A stretch of DNA of 64,000 nt from Excoecaria cochinchinensis (lineage: Eukaryota; Streptophyta; Magnoliopsida; Malpighiales; Euphorbiaceae), in assembly GCA_947683425.1 (NCBI GenBank), contig CANTUQ010000158.1, forward strand, positions 2,170,001 through 2,234,000, read 5' to 3'. Shown one piece after another: positions 1-12,620 of the stretch (position 1 is the first letter of the stretch; each line of letters begins with the position of its first letter). The notes under the pieces were generated by a model. The model did no database searches. It was not told the origin of the DNA and saw only the letters and a list, made by a program, of their open reading frames with translations. Both the position numbers and the translations under genes were made by a program.

Positions 1-257
1 GTGAAATCCTGGGTTGTTGACGTTCTGGTATTGCCTCTGTTTGAATAGTAAAAATACATGACTTGTATTAAGATTCCTATAAATGTTTTCTGGAGACTTG
101 AAGGTACTTGTTTGCATATTTATTGCATGAAAAATGGTTTTGGGCAAGATGGAGTTTTTAATTCTTGATGTACTCTGTTTTCCACATTTTCTGTTTTTTT
201 TTTTTCGATTTCTGAAAATTCTGGGAACCTGTAGTTCTTCCTTCTAGTGGAGTGAAG

Positions 258-510
258 GAGGATCACGAGTCACGAGAGAGAGTCATGACCCGTGACCCTC
301 TTCCTTGGGAAGTCACGCGTCGTGATGGAGGGTCACGACTCGTGACCGTCCCTTCTGCTCTCGCGTCAAGAGATCTTGTCTCGTCACCTCCCTTAGTGTT
401 GCCGTCACGAGTCGTGAGGTAGGGTCACGACTCGTGACCGCCCTTTTGTGTGACGCTTGCGAGAAGCTAGCGTCACGAGTCACAATTGCCTGTGTGACTC
501 GTGACCGGCC
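258..510. repeat. Palindrome array GTCACGAGTC/GACTCGTGAC in LTR
   Basis: Four imperfect palindromes of about 35 bp, each of the form GTCACG...CGTGACC with a short spacer, lie in tandem. They occupy the position where the other Tekay-like LTRs in this window carry their own palindromes of different sequence. Confidence 0.85.
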
Positions 511-1308
511 TCTCTTCCTTTTCTGCCCTATTTTGAAAAAGCGGTTTAAAGCATATTTTCCAAGGGTTTTTACTACATGATACATGATTTGTCTAATTTG
601 GCCTATTATTTGATAGATTATATGTTCCTAATTAGATTTGTACATAATTATATGTCTTCATCATGATTAAATACATACTGTGTACACGAAATTGTACGTT
701 TAAATTTGATTTCTTCTCTATTATATGAATATTATTTTATAAGATGATTGAGTTGTTATTTAAGCCTGAATAGTCATAGTAGTGGATAAGTAAGCGCTTA
801 CTTAGGTCAGGGTGTGTGTGCAGCTGCTATATGATAAAACGTTATATGCGGGTCCCGTTTGGATCCTTGTTTCGACCCCTTTTGGGTCTATATGAAAATA
901 GAGTGAGACTTCGGTCCCCATATGAAAAATCACATGTTTGAGACTCATGTCTCCATATGCTTGGGATACTGTGTTCAATCAGTATCTAAATGACCGCATC
1001 CACTTCTAAAGAGTATTTTTCAGACTAATCAGGCTATATGTTATTATGTGTTGCATATGTTGAGATGTATATTGAGGATTAAATGTTTAAGATGAGTAAG
1101 AATTCATGAATAACTTTATGATATGTACCTTGTGTCTGTGTACTTAAAAAGGGTAAGAAGTATGAATTGAATAGTTAATTGCTTATACGTAATTTTGATG
1201 CCTTTGATTATTGAATCAAAACTTAATTGCACGTTTATGGTTACGATGAGTTTAAATTATTGTTGTAATATTGTATATGCGTATTTTCGTTTGTTTTGTT
1301 CCTCCCCA

Positions 1309-1346
1309 CTAAGCGTTATCGCTTAGCACGGGTTCTTTTCCCGTGC
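1309..1346. promoter_or_regulatory. Conserved double hairpin of the Tekay-like LTRs
   Basis: Two adjacent inverted repeats occur here: CTAAGCG-TTAT-CGCTTAG (1309-1326), then GCACGGG-loop-CCCGTGC (1326-1346). The first recurs at 29808-29825, 37004-37021, 50428-50446, 57878-57894 and 63633-63651, always beside CCCCAC/GTGGGG. The second is preserved at 63613-63633. Conservation among LTRs that otherwise differ suggests a cis function (RNA 3'-end formation or structure), but that is inference. Confidence 0.7.
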
Positions 1347-1785
1347 AGGTGGCGAGTTCGGTTTGGAGTCAGATATCTGCAGGTCGGCCACTAGAAGTCT
1401 TTTTGGATGAAGTTTATTTTTGTGTCTTCCGCTGTTATTTTGTACATGGCTTGTTCATACCAAAATGAATCTTTTGTAAATGAACAATTATTTTGGTATA
1501 TGTATCTGCTTACTAACCTGTTTGGTAAAACGATATTGATATGATGTATATTCAAGGACTTGCTATATTATGTTTAAATGTTTCTTCATATCTCATCTTG
1601 GTTTTGTGTATTTTTGGTATTTGAGAATTGATTTTGGAAAATGTAATTTTGTATAAACTAAATGGATTTATTATCTTTTAATTAAATGACTTTATTTCTT
1701 AACTTATTTGTATATATGTTTAAGTAATTGAGTTTGCCCGCGTGGCGCTCCGGTATCCTTCCAACGGGGGTAACGGGGTGTTACA

Positions 1786-2373
1786 GCCGCTATACTTCGG
1801 CAGATTTGGCAAGCGTATCTGGGGGAACGGGGCAGCCAAGATGTCTCGAGACAAAGGAGATCGGAAACTGCCTTGGTATTGTAAGGTACTTCGGTTCTGA
1901 TACTTCTGCATCCTTTCTTCAAATAGTCTTTCAAACTGTTCGGCTGTCATAGTGATTGTTGTTCCCGTGGCCAATGTGCTCGGTAAAGGTGGTGGTGGTG
2001 GTGTTTAGGCTGGGAATTGTGTAGTTTGTATAGGGTGTTGCGCTATCGCATGTGTGAGGGTAGGGGGTGTTATTGTGGGGACTGGGGGTGGTGCCTGAGC
2101 CGCCATAGCGGATAGGGCAGTCAGCAGGGTTTGGGCTGTTTGGGGGGTCAAGCTCGGGATCGCTGGGATAGTTGCGGGTGCTTGTGGTGTAGCTGGTGTA
2201 TGAATCTGTGTGGGAAACAATTGTCGTGCTGGGAGTGGGGAGATTTGCTCTGATTGAGCTGCTTGTAAGCTTTGGAGGAGCTGGCCAAGAAGGTTGGCCG
2301 GAGGTTGAGTTGCAGTGTTGCGCTGGCTAGATGCTAGGGTAGCAGAAATAGGCAAATCGGGAAAGAGGTCCAT
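1786..2373 (-). pseudogene. N-terminal gag fragment of a Ty3/gypsy element (G)
   Basis: The minus-strand frame opens with MDLFPDLPISATL at 2373, is rich in Pro, Gln and Thr, has one in-frame TAA at 2005-2007, and continues in the same frame to IRLPNLPKYSG, where the LTR of the preceding entry interrupts it. The (P/L)xxPK(Y/F)(S/D)G motif just before the break is typical of the start of the retrotransposon gag core; compare MPDVPKFDGTSDP in element B. It lies 44 bp downstream of the LTR and primer site of element G, as expected for gag. The rest of the element is outside the window. Confidence 0.65.
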
Positions 2374-2401
2374 TGTTGACTGAAATCTGTGGAGTGTTCC
2401 A

Positions 2402-2417
2402 CGCTCACCGCACCAAA
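2402..2417 (-). other. Putative primer-binding site of element G
   Basis: TTTGGTGCGGTGAGCG follows directly on the TTATCA terminus of the 505-bp LTR, which is where minus-strand priming occurs in LTR elements. I cannot assign the tRNA with confidence. Confidence 0.5.
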
Positions 2418-2922
2418 TGATAACAGTTGGTTTTCTTGAAGTGATCCCTCACTTGAGTCACCTGAGAATATAACAAAACCGTCGGGTGTTCTAACAGGGG
2501 AGACTTCGACGATCAAGTCAGTTAATTGACAAAGTAAAGATCTTGTGTAAAGAAATCAGAGAGAGATAAATGTACCTGGTGGTTTCCTTTATATAGAGCT
2601 ATGCCAAATAGGAAGTAATATCTCGAATAGGAGAAAATCACCTTAATCTCTTGATTGATGCTTGATTCCCAATTTTTGAAGATTTGTTTAGTGATTCTTG
2701 GTACTTTCCATCATTGTAAGATCAGGATCTGCACAATATCTGAAAAATATTCGTTGATGATGGCTTTCCAGAATTTATTACCGAACTGTTAACAAAACTG
2801 GGCTATTGATATGCCGAATGTCCAGATGAGCCCGGTTATTTACCTCTTAAAATGTAAGTTCGGCTTCTAGCATGTGCTCGGGTCAACCATGCCGATCTCT
2901 TGGTCAAAGAGTCCGGTTATCA
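2418..2922 (-). mobile_element. 5' LTR (505 bp) of element G
   Basis: Termini are perfect inverted repeats (TGATAAC...GTTATCA). On the minus strand a TATA box (CTATATAAA, 2588-2596) precedes a leader, followed by the LTR end, a primer site and a gag frame in the right order. This LTR is far shorter than any other in the window. Its outer flank GTAAT (2923-2927) should be half of the target duplication. Confidence 0.75.
2588..2596 (-). promoter_or_regulatory. TATA box of the element G LTR
   Basis: CTATATAAA on the minus strand lies about 170 bp before the LTR end, inside a promoter-like GC/AT transition. Confidence 0.6.
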
Positions 2923-5900
2923 GTAATTATTTAATACTATAACACTACGATTCATTTATCACTTATCAATCAATTTTAATTTCTATCCCTTGACATTATC
3001 TTATGTTTACCTTTGTAACTACTTATCAATTAGTCATTTTTTTAGTATTTGAAACATTAATTTACTTTTATAACTTACTTTATGTGTTTAACTTTCCCTT
3101 TTTACTTTCTTGCCTTTCCACTGATCAACTCTTTCGTTAAGTTATGTATCGCTACTCATGTATGAATTATTTTATCACTGAATGAATACATTACAATTCA
3201 GTTATTAGGTTACTTGAATGCTAATTATTCGATCACAATTTCCTTATTTATTTCTTAATCAATGTTGTACCTATTATTACTAACATTATTTTCACTTCTA
3301 TTATTCACTTTAGAAACCCTATGTTAATTTATTCCAAACACAGTTAAATATTTATCTTAACTATTATTTAAACCTATTTGTTTATATCATCATCATACTT
3401 ACAGTTCCATTATTAATACATACCCCCCTTTTTCAAATTCATTCACTTATACACTTACCATTATAATAGTTCTATAAATTTCTTTCATATTATCATTTTC
3501 TTATTACTTATGCTAAAATTTATCACTTATAATCTTCACTTATTATTTCCCATTGCTCTTACTTAAAACTCTTTCTAGAATATTACTTCAAGAAGCACAC
3601 CATCAATTTTATTAATTCTTTAAAATCTTTATTTTCCTTATCTTGCACTATACTTTAATTCACCATGGCCCCTTGTTGATTTAGGCATATTCAGATTAAT
3701 ATTTTCTTCACTTCACTATTAGTAAATTTCTCATTATTCACCTTTAAATCCCCACTTATCTTATAATAATCAATTACAATTAAATTCTCACTTAATTACT
3801 TATTCACAATATTGCCATTTTACCTCTTTATCTTTCATTGCCACTTACTTTTAATTACATCATTATTTCAAGTATAATCATATTACACACACATTTAAAA
3901 TCATTATATACACACATACATATTATAAATATATCGATCAAGAAACTATTATACACTTACTAATTATTCATACATTAATATTTCATCATTCTTTAATTAT
4001 TTATTCACTAACTATCCACTTACATACTTATTATTCATACTATGGATTAATTACACTTCAATCTATTAATTAACCTCACTATGATATATATATTTACAAA
4101 TTAGTTCCTAAAATCCTTATTAATATACAACTTTACTTTTAACTATGCCATATTACGAAAATGTCACTATTTAATTCCATTACCTTATTTATTCATATAT
4201 TATTATACACCTTGTCATTTAATCCTACATAACATTCAAATTTAAGTTTACATTTTAGTCCTTGCTTAACTCTTACTTTCCAATTTTATCATTTCAATTC
4301 ACTATAATTACAATTACATCCCTAATAAATATTAATTTCACTTTTAATTTACTATTGTTTATTAAAATTATTTTCTTATTAAACCCACATTATTTTTAAC
4401 AATTGGTTCATCAATTTAATTACATAATTAAACAATAAATCTTATTATACACTAATTATATTTTAATCCTTTTAATTAAAATTATTATTTCATTAATTAC
4501 ACTTAAATCCTTATTCTTTTTCCAATGTTTCCAATTGTACCCTTATCTTTTCTAATAATGACATTTATGTCCCCACTATTACATTAATTCCATCCATGTC
4601 CTCTCTTTTACTTAAATTACATATATGTCCCTTCTTTTTCATTAATTCCTTTTATATCCTCACTTGTACATCAATTGCCATTTTACCCTTCATTATTCAT
4701 TATTTACCCTTTTACCCTTACATATTTTCTTTTTTACACTTTTACCCTTATTTTCTTATTTTAATTACTATTTTACCCTTTTTACACTTATATTCCACTT
4801 TTAACCTTGTATTTTCACTAAATTACATTTAAGTCCTTATTTTATCATTGTTACACTAATTTACTGTTTTATTCTCATAATTTGTTAAAATTATGATTTT
4901 GCCCTTAAACTTTCTATTTATCACATTTTAGTCCAGTTTTCACTCGTTTTCACTTTTATCGCAATTTTAACCATTTCTATCACATAATTATCATTATGCC
5001 CCTAGTATGGACCCGGTAGAAAATTTATTGACCGGATATGCGGGACGTGGATCCCACAGATCCACTACACTATGAAATGATCCCGATAGGACCATTTCTC
5101 ACTGCACTGCACTACACTGAACACTGATTTACACTGAACACTGAGATAAGCCGTCATTGGCTTATCAATATCAAGTCGCCATGACTCGTACTGCGGTGTA
5201 AAAATCCCTATGGCTAGCCAATTATATCCTGGACTAGAATTCACTACCAGACATCTACTAAGGGCAATATTTCATCATTATTCATATACATATCACACTT
5301 TATCATCATACACATTTCGGCATATCCATTATTTTCACTTGCAATTTTGCATACACACTCATTTATAATCAATTAATCATTTAATGCCAATAATTATAAT
5401 AAATCATCAAAATACACTTTATTATTCCCATACACTCAATTCGGCCAAAGCATCACTATATCTTTATGTTCACTTTTAATTTATTTAATCACTTAATTAA
5501 TGCAATTACATGTTATACTTATTGTAAACATCCATTACAAGCCATTATTTCCAATATACCTAACTAAATTCTTCTTTATTCAATTCGGCCAACACACTAA
5601 CTTCTCATTATATTCATTTTGATTTCATTTAAACATTCAATTATTCAATTTACATATTGTATTAGCCATAAATGTCATTTATTTGCCTTGTTACACAACA
5701 TAACTCATTATTTTCTTTAATATTCCATTCGGCCACAACACTTGATTTTCTTTATGTGTTCTTTCATTTGTTTTAATCACTCTATCATGTCTTAAATATG
5801 TTATACATATAATAACCATCAATTATAAGCCATAAACTTCATTTGATCTTGATAAAATCCTTAATATACTATTCTGCCAACATTAGAATTTTCATACCAC

Positions 5901-7388
5901 TTAGTTTTAATTTCATCTAATCACTTAGTTTTAATTTCATCTAATCATACTTTTACACTATTTTAGGTCTACTAATCACATATATTAAGTTTGCTTTCCA
6001 CATACACATAATACAAACATAACCTAAAATCATGCCTCTACCATGGAAAAGAAAGGATATTGTATCCACTAACCTTATTTCCATGCTCTCCACCACTTAA
6101 GCTTGCTTTCCATGCCTTATCTCCTTAAAACTCCATCTTCTCCATAAAAATCCTAAGGTGGCCGAATTTAAACATAAATATTTTCTCAAATCCTTACTTC
6201 CTTTTTACAATATAATTACATAATCATCATCTACATACCCAAAAATACCTATTTGAACCATTAGATAAAATTATAGAACTCAAAATCTCATACCTCTCTT
6301 TTTGGGCATAACCTTAAACACTTGGTTTTTCCCACTTATTCCTCTCTAAATGAGTTTTTGAAACAATCATCAATGAAAAGGGAGGCTATAATTTACTTAG
6401 AAGGGTTGGATTTATGAAGAACTTTGATGAGAGAAGAAGAAAATTCAAGAAAAAGAGAGAGTAGAGTTCATCCAAGAAGAGGAGGAAGAAGGGTGGAGAA
6501 AATTCTGGAAAATGGGAGATTTTTCTGCCTTTTACATTTGTCTTGAGTGGGCTTGGGCTTGGTTCAACCTATTGGGCCAACCCTAAAGCCCATTTAGGTT
6601 ATTAAGCCCATATTTCATCCAAAAATTATTTTCCTCACTTTTCAAGCTCAATCTCTCCCAAAATTTATTCCATAATTCTCAAAATATATAATTTAGCCTC
6701 TATGTAAAATTTCAGCCCAATCGGAGACCATTTTTTAGTTCGCTAATTCCCTTCCAGTCCGATAAGTCAATTTTCGGTCTTACTGTAAAATTTATTTTTC
6801 TTTAGCAATTGATTCCCCATAATATTTCAAGCACAACCATGCTTCTAAATAATTTTTTTGAGGTCCAGAACTCCATTTAGAGCTCAGTTAAACTTTAGTC
6901 AAACCTAGTCAAACAAAAGTCAACCGGTCCGGTTCACTGGTTGAACCGATTCGGTTCACTTTTCACCCTTAGCATCAATTTCACTCCTATAAACCCATTA
7001 AACCTTGGTTCCATCTCAATTAGGGTCCCTATTCGGTTCGGTTCAATTAAATCGATCCGGTTCACTAATTTTTTAGTGTCTCTATAAAATTTCTTTTTCA
7101 CCACCAAACTATTTTACACACTATTATGAGTCCATCTATATCTTATGATAATTTTTCAGAGGTTGTTTACTATATTTAGAGGCTTGGTCAAACTTCGATC
7201 AAACTTGATTACTATTTGAATCGAACCGGAGGCTTTCTTCAAACTGATTTTCGGAGGTCGTTTTAGCTCCGTTTTCAGTTCCGATTTCACCACTAGACTC
7301 CTTACGATACACAGATCATTTTCACGAAATCAAAATTTTTCGGGCACCGAACAGCCGGGTTCGCTGTATAGCCACCCCGGTGTTACCC
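2923..7388 (+). mobile_element. AT-rich long LTR-like DNA, no coding content
   Basis: There is no credible gene. 2940-4980 is very AT-rich with many short echoes of the type acatttaagtccttatt, a texture also seen near the ends of the Tekay-like LTRs (9900-10030, 31700-31870, 61000-61450). At 6400-6510 there is a purine-rich gagagaagaag stretch like the leader regions of those LTRs (60790-60910). The block ends near 7388 in ccaccccggtgtta, resembling the ggggtgttaca ends of the other LTRs. I infer an old, diverged long LTR into which element G inserted; its start is not visible. Confidence 0.45.
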
Positions 7389-10060
7389 ATATCAGAACCG
7401 CTATATTTTTAGCACACTTATCAATAAGTTTTAACACTGACAAACTCACTCCTTACACTGTTCTACACTGCGATCATCGTGGTATCACTGAAATTATGCA
7501 CTGTCACTTCTAAGCCGGTATTTGGGCCACTACATACTCGCAATCAGTACCCGTAGGTACAAGTAAAATCAGTATAATATCAGTGAATCCATTAAGGATT
7601 CTAGTAGAAAGAAGAACCCCAAAGGAATCAGACGCTATCGGCCGCACTTTTGACCCTATAGGCATGCCTACCTATCCACTACTTGACTCGTAGGCTAATT
7701 ATTATTTCCAGTTATCTATATTTCAATTACAGTATACATTATTCACATAATCGTATGTAGTTTAACTTACACACGATAGATTACATACGCTTGCAAGCAT
7801 ACAATTGCTTTCACATTCTCTTCATAAGCATTCTTACCGAAATATACACCTTCGTTAAACTCATGTTAAACATAAGTCTTAATAATGTTGATATGCAAGT
7901 ACAAGTTCTATTCCACACCATTGCATAACTTTACACATTAATCTTAGAAGAAATACACATACATATGACTAAACAAGCAAACCCACATTTACTTGTCTCA
8001 TACACTCCATCTTGCTTAGTCATAATGTTTATCATATGATAGTCCTCAATAATGATGTATAACATGATTGGATTATTGTTCCTACATGTATACAACATTG
8101 GCCAAGTCTCATTGTTCAATATGCAAAACAGAGGTACCTCACGGTGACAACCAATTTGGTTGTGACTGTGACATACTTCAAGCTCCCAAAACAGAATGCA
8201 AACTTGCATACCTCACGGCGACAATCAATTTGGTTGTCACCGTGACCTATGCAGAATTGCCGAAACACACCTGTGTTCTACCAACGCACAGCTGTACTTT
8301 CTAACCCACACCTCACATAAATTTCAAAATCTTCTCAATGCAATTCAAATGTCACTCTTAGCCAAATCATGCTTCTAACCATTCCTACACTTTTAGCTTC
8401 TTAATAATATCAATACCAACAAAATTAACCAACTCAAGTAGTTATGTTCAAATGATTATTACATGCTCCCAATGACTCTCATGCACATTTTAATTAACCT
8501 AAGGGAAACCATTTAAAATCTTACACTTGTTCAAGCTATTTGTGTTTCCATGTCAAGTTCAATAATTAAAAAAAGCATATATGCACTTAATTTCAAAACA
8601 AAACTATTATGCTATCGCATCACTTACATATAATTGCTATTGATATCATTGACACGCGTGTTGGACAAGCTATAGGAACTTGTAGTAAAGTTCGGGTGCA
8701 TTTCTGGAAGAAAAACACCTTAAATACACAAAACTGGGTTTGTCACGGTGGAAATGAGTTTGTTGTGACCGTGAGGTCCAATTACATGCAATTCTATCTT
8801 GTCTCAGCATTGGTCATGGTGGCAACAATTTAGTTGTGACCGTGACATACCAGAATTAAGCAAAATAGAAGCAAAACTCAGGACTACTTCACTACTCTTT
8901 TTTCTTCAGCCTAAACCCATATCTAAACAACATTTTTAGGCAAAACTCCCTTCTTGACAGTTGTTCCTAAGGATGTTACATTTCAAATGGAACAAGTTTC
9001 AAGACATTTGGACTTATAAAACATCATTTATAAATTAAACAATACAGACTATTCCAGTGAACCAGCCAAGGTAGAGACACGTCTTATTTTTCCATTTTTA
9101 GGTGTCTTAGAGCCAGAATTAGCCAATAGTCATTTCTATGATTTTTATAGGTATGGAAGTCATGGTTCAAATTGTGCAACAAAAACTCAATTTTTAGTTT
9201 TAAAAATCCAATTACGATCAAAACACTACACGGAGATCTGGTGAAATATAAGCAGAATTTTCCCTAACTAGGGTTCATACTTTAGTTGAGCTCATAACAA
9301 TTCAATCCATAGTTTCAACACACATCAAATACATATTCCAACTATACCCCTATCAATTAACACATGAACTCATACAAATTCTCAACTACACAACCATGCA
9401 TCTATTGAACATAAAAGTCCCAAACCTCTTACTTAGAAGTAACTTAGCCTCTTGATCAATCACCTTCTCCTTTCTTTTGATTCTCTTTACTTCCTCAACT
9501 ACAATTCCGAATCCAATTTCCAGAATTGGATACCAAGTATCAATTCAAATTCAACCGAAAGAGAAAGGGTAGAAGTAGAAGAACAATCCAATAATTAAGC
9601 ACTTACCTTGCTAAAGTAGAACCTTAGCAATCCAATTCAAATATCATTCTTGGCCAAATCAAACTAAGGGAATAGCTTCCGAAATGAAAGAAGAAAATAA
9701 GTGTTTAGGAGAGAGTTAATCCGAAAATGCACATGCTAAGAGTGGATTTTCTCTTTGCATAATGATATTTATATTGCATGTAAAGGAATAGGTTGGCAAC
9801 TCCACAACCGGACACTTGGTTCCCACTACAGCTTCCTTAATCCCCATTAATAGAAATCTTGATTCCATTAACACTAATTAACAACACTTTGTCCTAAGCA
9901 TGCACAATTCCACTTTAGCCACTTATAATTATTTTAGTTACTTAATTAAGTCCTTATTTCACTTACATTTGAGTCCTAAATCACATACTCTTCAAATTCA
10001 CTTTACCCATTTACCACAATTAATCCAAAATTCTACTAGGGTACAATTCGGGCTATTATA
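7389..10060 (+). mobile_element. Left-truncated Tekay-like LTR
   Basis: It carries the shared palindrome TAGGCATGCCTA followed by a close match to ctatccactacttgactcgtagg (7659-7690), four GTGAC-type palindromes (8132-8848), a purine-rich leader-like stretch and the ending agggtacaattcgggctatta, which parallels agggtacaaatccggccatgaca at the end of element A's LTR. The first few hundred bases with the AAGCG hairpin are missing, apparently displaced by the preceding LTR-like block. Its right end interrupts an Athila-like ORF1, so it is an insertion there. The flank AGGTT (10061-10065) may be half of a target duplication. Confidence 0.65.
8132..8848. repeat. Four GTGAC-type palindromes in the truncated LTR
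   Basis: Palindromes lie at about 8132-8170, 8212-8249, 8738-8775 and 8813-8848, each TCACGGTGACAA-like on the left and TTGTCACCGTGA-like on the right. They are close relatives of the five palindromes in element A's LTRs but degenerate, and are separated by a 490-bp gap after the second. Confidence 0.8.
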
Positions 10061-10695
10061 AGGTTAGCCATGATCTCGTGACTAATGTTGAGGCGATGAC
10101 CTGCTACCATCGCCTAGAGGCTCCAAATCTCCTCCCCGTTCACCGATCTAGGATTACCTGCCCGTCCTAGGTAAGAACTAGAAAGCACCCTATGCACGTA
10201 CCTCAGTGCTTGTGATGAGAGTACCGTGCTCTTCTCCGTATCGTGGTCACACGGTACTCCCGACAAGGCGATCATCTCCTAGTGCTGCCTCCTAAAAGCC
10301 CTCTAGGGAACTATGACATCATCCCCAAATGGCAGTCCCATGACCTCAGAGAACCTCTGGCACGTGATACTGTAGTGGTATCCTCTAACCCAAAACTGTA
10401 TGACCCCCTCCTAGGTGTTTGATCTCTAAAATCTTTCGTAGTGAAGGGTAGCCAGAAACACCCGGATGTCCTCCGAGTGCGTCTGGAGTGACAGCCATAA
10501 GAACTCCATCCATCCTGTGGCTGCTACCAAAGCGTCTACCTCCCCCAGCATCCCTATACTCTCCAAGAAAGGTCTAGAGACAAAGCAGCTGGCTCGAAAC
10601 TGTACGCGAGCAAACGCTCCGAATCTCTCCCTAGCCTCATCGCTCATCCAAAGAGGAGCCTGATGCTCAGCCTGGTCACGAGGAACGTTTCGTCA
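10061..10695 (-). pseudogene. Athila-type ORF1 (gag-associated) remnant
   Basis: Read on the minus strand from about 10695, the frame contains SRPFLESIGMLGEVDALVAA and GWMEFL, then after stop codons GYHYSITCQRFSEVMGLPFG and QALRYVHRVLSTYLGR. This order (a short L-G-L-x-E-V segment, a GW motif, an L-x-E-x-x-x-x-x-G-L-P motif, then ALRYxHR) is how I remember the Arabidopsis retrotransposon ORF1 / Athila family. At least four in-frame stops make it dead, and the C-terminus is cut off by the LTR at 10060. A TTCTCTTTTCAG sequence on the same strand at 10703-10714 could be a splice acceptor just upstream. Confidence 0.6.
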
Positions 10696-11830
10696 TGGAA
10701 GCATCCTGAAAAGAGAAGAAAGTTAGCTTTACATTATTGTTAAAAATAAAAGCTGAACCAAAGATTATGAATTTCGAAAATTTCGGCAACATTTCGGCTA
10801 CAATGCACTTAACCAAAAAAAAAATTGGCAGCATCCCAAAATTGATGTACCTACCCAAAAATGTAAAAAATTTTCGGCCAGCACCCCGGTAGGGATGTAC
10901 CCAACTTCCTGCATAAAAAAACACAATAAAGGGATAGGCCTCAGGCTCCAAGCAACAATTTCATCATTGCAAGTTATTTTCACGTCTTATTTAGTTCGGA
11001 CTACTCCTAAAACTAAGTTAGTCCAGGGCAAGTCCACAAGTCTCTAATTCTTTTTTTTTCAATTTTTTTTTTATTATATTTGTCGTTATTATTTGTTCAT
11101 GCATATTCACATTTTAAAAGTCATGCTTCATAGATAGTCTCACAAACTAAGCATAAATAGGCAGAATTTAGCCCTACATTTTTCTAAAATATACTAGACA
11201 TGCACTTTTCATGCAAATTATTTAGAAAGAAATTGAAAAGAGTAAAAAAAAATAGGGTAAACTAACCTATCAGGCGATGAAATATGCTAAAAACAACCTG
11301 ACAGAAACGCAAAAAAGAAGTCTCCTAAGCGTGTACGACAGTACGAGGGTCGTTTTTGTACAAGTGGTGTACAAAACGGACAACGAATGAAGTAGAAAAG
11401 TGAAAAAAAGAACAAGAGGGCGTCGGTTGCAAGGGAAGAGAGAAAAGAAGAAAAGAAAACTGAAGGGGCATCCCTGGGCATCCTTATTATAATTTTTCAT
11501 GACCGACGGGATTCCCATCAGAACACCAAGTGACGGGTAGCCCGTCTGTCGTTAAAAATTCCGTTTTCTGCTTCGTCTTCATCCCTTTCATTAATGGCCT
11601 ATTTAATAAGCCATTAATGAATTGAAAACTCATTAAATGCCGTTCCTTTTTTATGTAATACTCCCTGAATGTTTGCTCCGATTTTCGTGTCCAGTGCACA
11701 CCCCTGTCGAATGGTTAAAGAAATATGAAAAAATTATTTTATGCGCGTGACATGCATGAAACATGCAGGAAATAAACCTGCCCAATGGTCAACCAGGTTG
11801 ACCAATGTGCTTACCGTCGGTTAAATGACA
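10696..11830. other. Unassigned sequence left of the antisense gene of element C
   Basis: No gene is recognised. It holds a perfect hairpin, cattaatggc/gccattaatg, at 11589-11619 and two degenerate GACGGG/CCCGTC-type palindromes near 11502-11556 of the kind found in the Tat LTRs. The boundary between the Athila-like remnant and element C lies somewhere here but cannot be placed. No polypurine tract or LTR end of C is evident. Confidence 0.4.
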
Positions 11831-11868
11831 GACGGGCATGCCGTCGGTCATCTCTTCCTTATAAATAC
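11831..11868 (+). promoter_or_regulatory. Hairpin plus TATA box of the antisense gene in element C
   Basis: The palindrome GACGGGCATGCCGTC (11831-11845) and the nearby TACCGTCGG/CCGTCGGTCA arms are followed 14 bp later by TTATAAATAC (11859-11868). The candidate start codon is at 11998. The same order, GACGG-type palindrome and then TATA box, occurs in the LTR promoter of element B and in its nested solo LTR. Confidence 0.6.
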
Positions 11869-11997
11869 TCCCTTTTCCTTGGATTTTGTGCACTTTCAAC
11901 ACTCCGAGTGTCAGCCCAAGCTTTTTTCTCAGTTTCCTCACTTTTCTTCTTTACTTTCCTTTGCTAGCTTTTATTTCTTAGCTGGTACCCCTAGGAA

Positions 11998-12620
11998 ATG
12001 TCTATGTCTGCCATTACTAAGATGCACCGAATCCTGGATAACCCCTAAACTTGGGAAAACACCACCCTTGCTCGACTTTCTGGTATGAAATTCCTGAGAA
12101 GGGTTAGGATAGATTACAACCTCCTTCTGGCTACAGTTCGCTTCTAGGACCCGCGCTTTCATGTCTTCAGGTTCACCTATTAAGAACTGTGCCCCCTACC
12201 TGAAGAATTTGCTGCCATTATCGAGACCTAGTATCCTCCCAGCGTCTTACCCTGCATTCCCCGTTGCGGTCAGACTCACACCCGGGACATTGCATTGGCC
12301 TTAAGTATTGCTCCTTCTGATGTTGCTCGCTTAGTTCCTCAGGGTTCCACATTTGTCTTAGAGCCACTGATTGAGGCATTGGATGAGTTCTCTGATGTTC
12401 CCCCATACCGTATGGGTATCATCTTCCTGTTTTGTCTCATAAGGTATTTGATCGTGACTTCAGAGGAGTTGGCTAGTGACTCTCGTCTATTCGGGATTCT
12501 GGATGACTTTCATCATGGGCTGACCCCTTTCCACTAATTCTTGCCGAGACTATTCTTGGTCTAGAGTCTACCGATGTTGAGTCTTCTGCCTCCTTTTTCG
12601 GGAGCCCCTTATTACTCCAA
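11998..12620 (+). pseudogene. Antisense DUF7745/plant-mobile-domain-like gene of element C, exon 1
   Basis: One plus-strand frame from ATG at 11998 runs opposite to gag-pol. Visible motifs are LRRVRIDYNLLLATVRF, then DPRFHVFRF, ELCPLPEEFAAIIE, a middle segment SIAPSDVARLVPQGSTF, and after one frameshift near 12535 LILAETILGLE and FFGSPLLLQ. I remember the series FWDP..HVFRF...ELCP..EEF and GSPLLLQ from plant DUF7745 / mobile-domain-like proteins carried by retroelements. In-frame stops are TAA or TAG at four places, including TAG where the family has Trp before Asp-Pro, consistent with C-to-T decay. The exon ends at a CAA/GTATGT donor (12620/12621). Function unknown. Confidence 0.7.

Larger units (their letters stand above)
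1..1785 (-). mobile_element. Truncated Tekay-like LTR (window-edge copy)
   Basis: This is the 5' part, read on the minus strand, of a long LTR that begins TGTAACACCCCG and runs off the left edge of the window. Its first about 45 bases match the LTR that starts at 63220 in the opposite direction (both share CCGTTGGAAGGA). It carries the palindrome array and double hairpin listed separately. The right end sits inside the gag reading frame of another element, directly after a Lys-Tyr-Ser-Gly motif, so it is an insertion. The flank GCCGC (1786-1790) is the expected target duplication, but its partner lies outside the window. Whether this is a solo LTR or the end of a full element cannot be seen. 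Confidence 0.75.

Noticed and set aside
4596..4832. 78-residue hydrophobic open frame
   Set aside because: Pyrimidine/AT-rich repeats of ttttaccctt type; composition alone explains Phe/Leu/Ile-rich translation.
2927..7395. TATCAG on both sides of 2923-7389 as a target duplication of a 4.4-kb solo LTR
   Set aside because: The left TATCA is the terminus of element G's LTR (TGATAAC...GTTATCA), so the match is coincidence.
10676..10983. Two overlapping minus-strand open frames of 61-91 residues
   Set aside because: No motif, no conservation, and they lie upstream of a likely splice acceptor of the Athila-like remnant; probably intron or leader.
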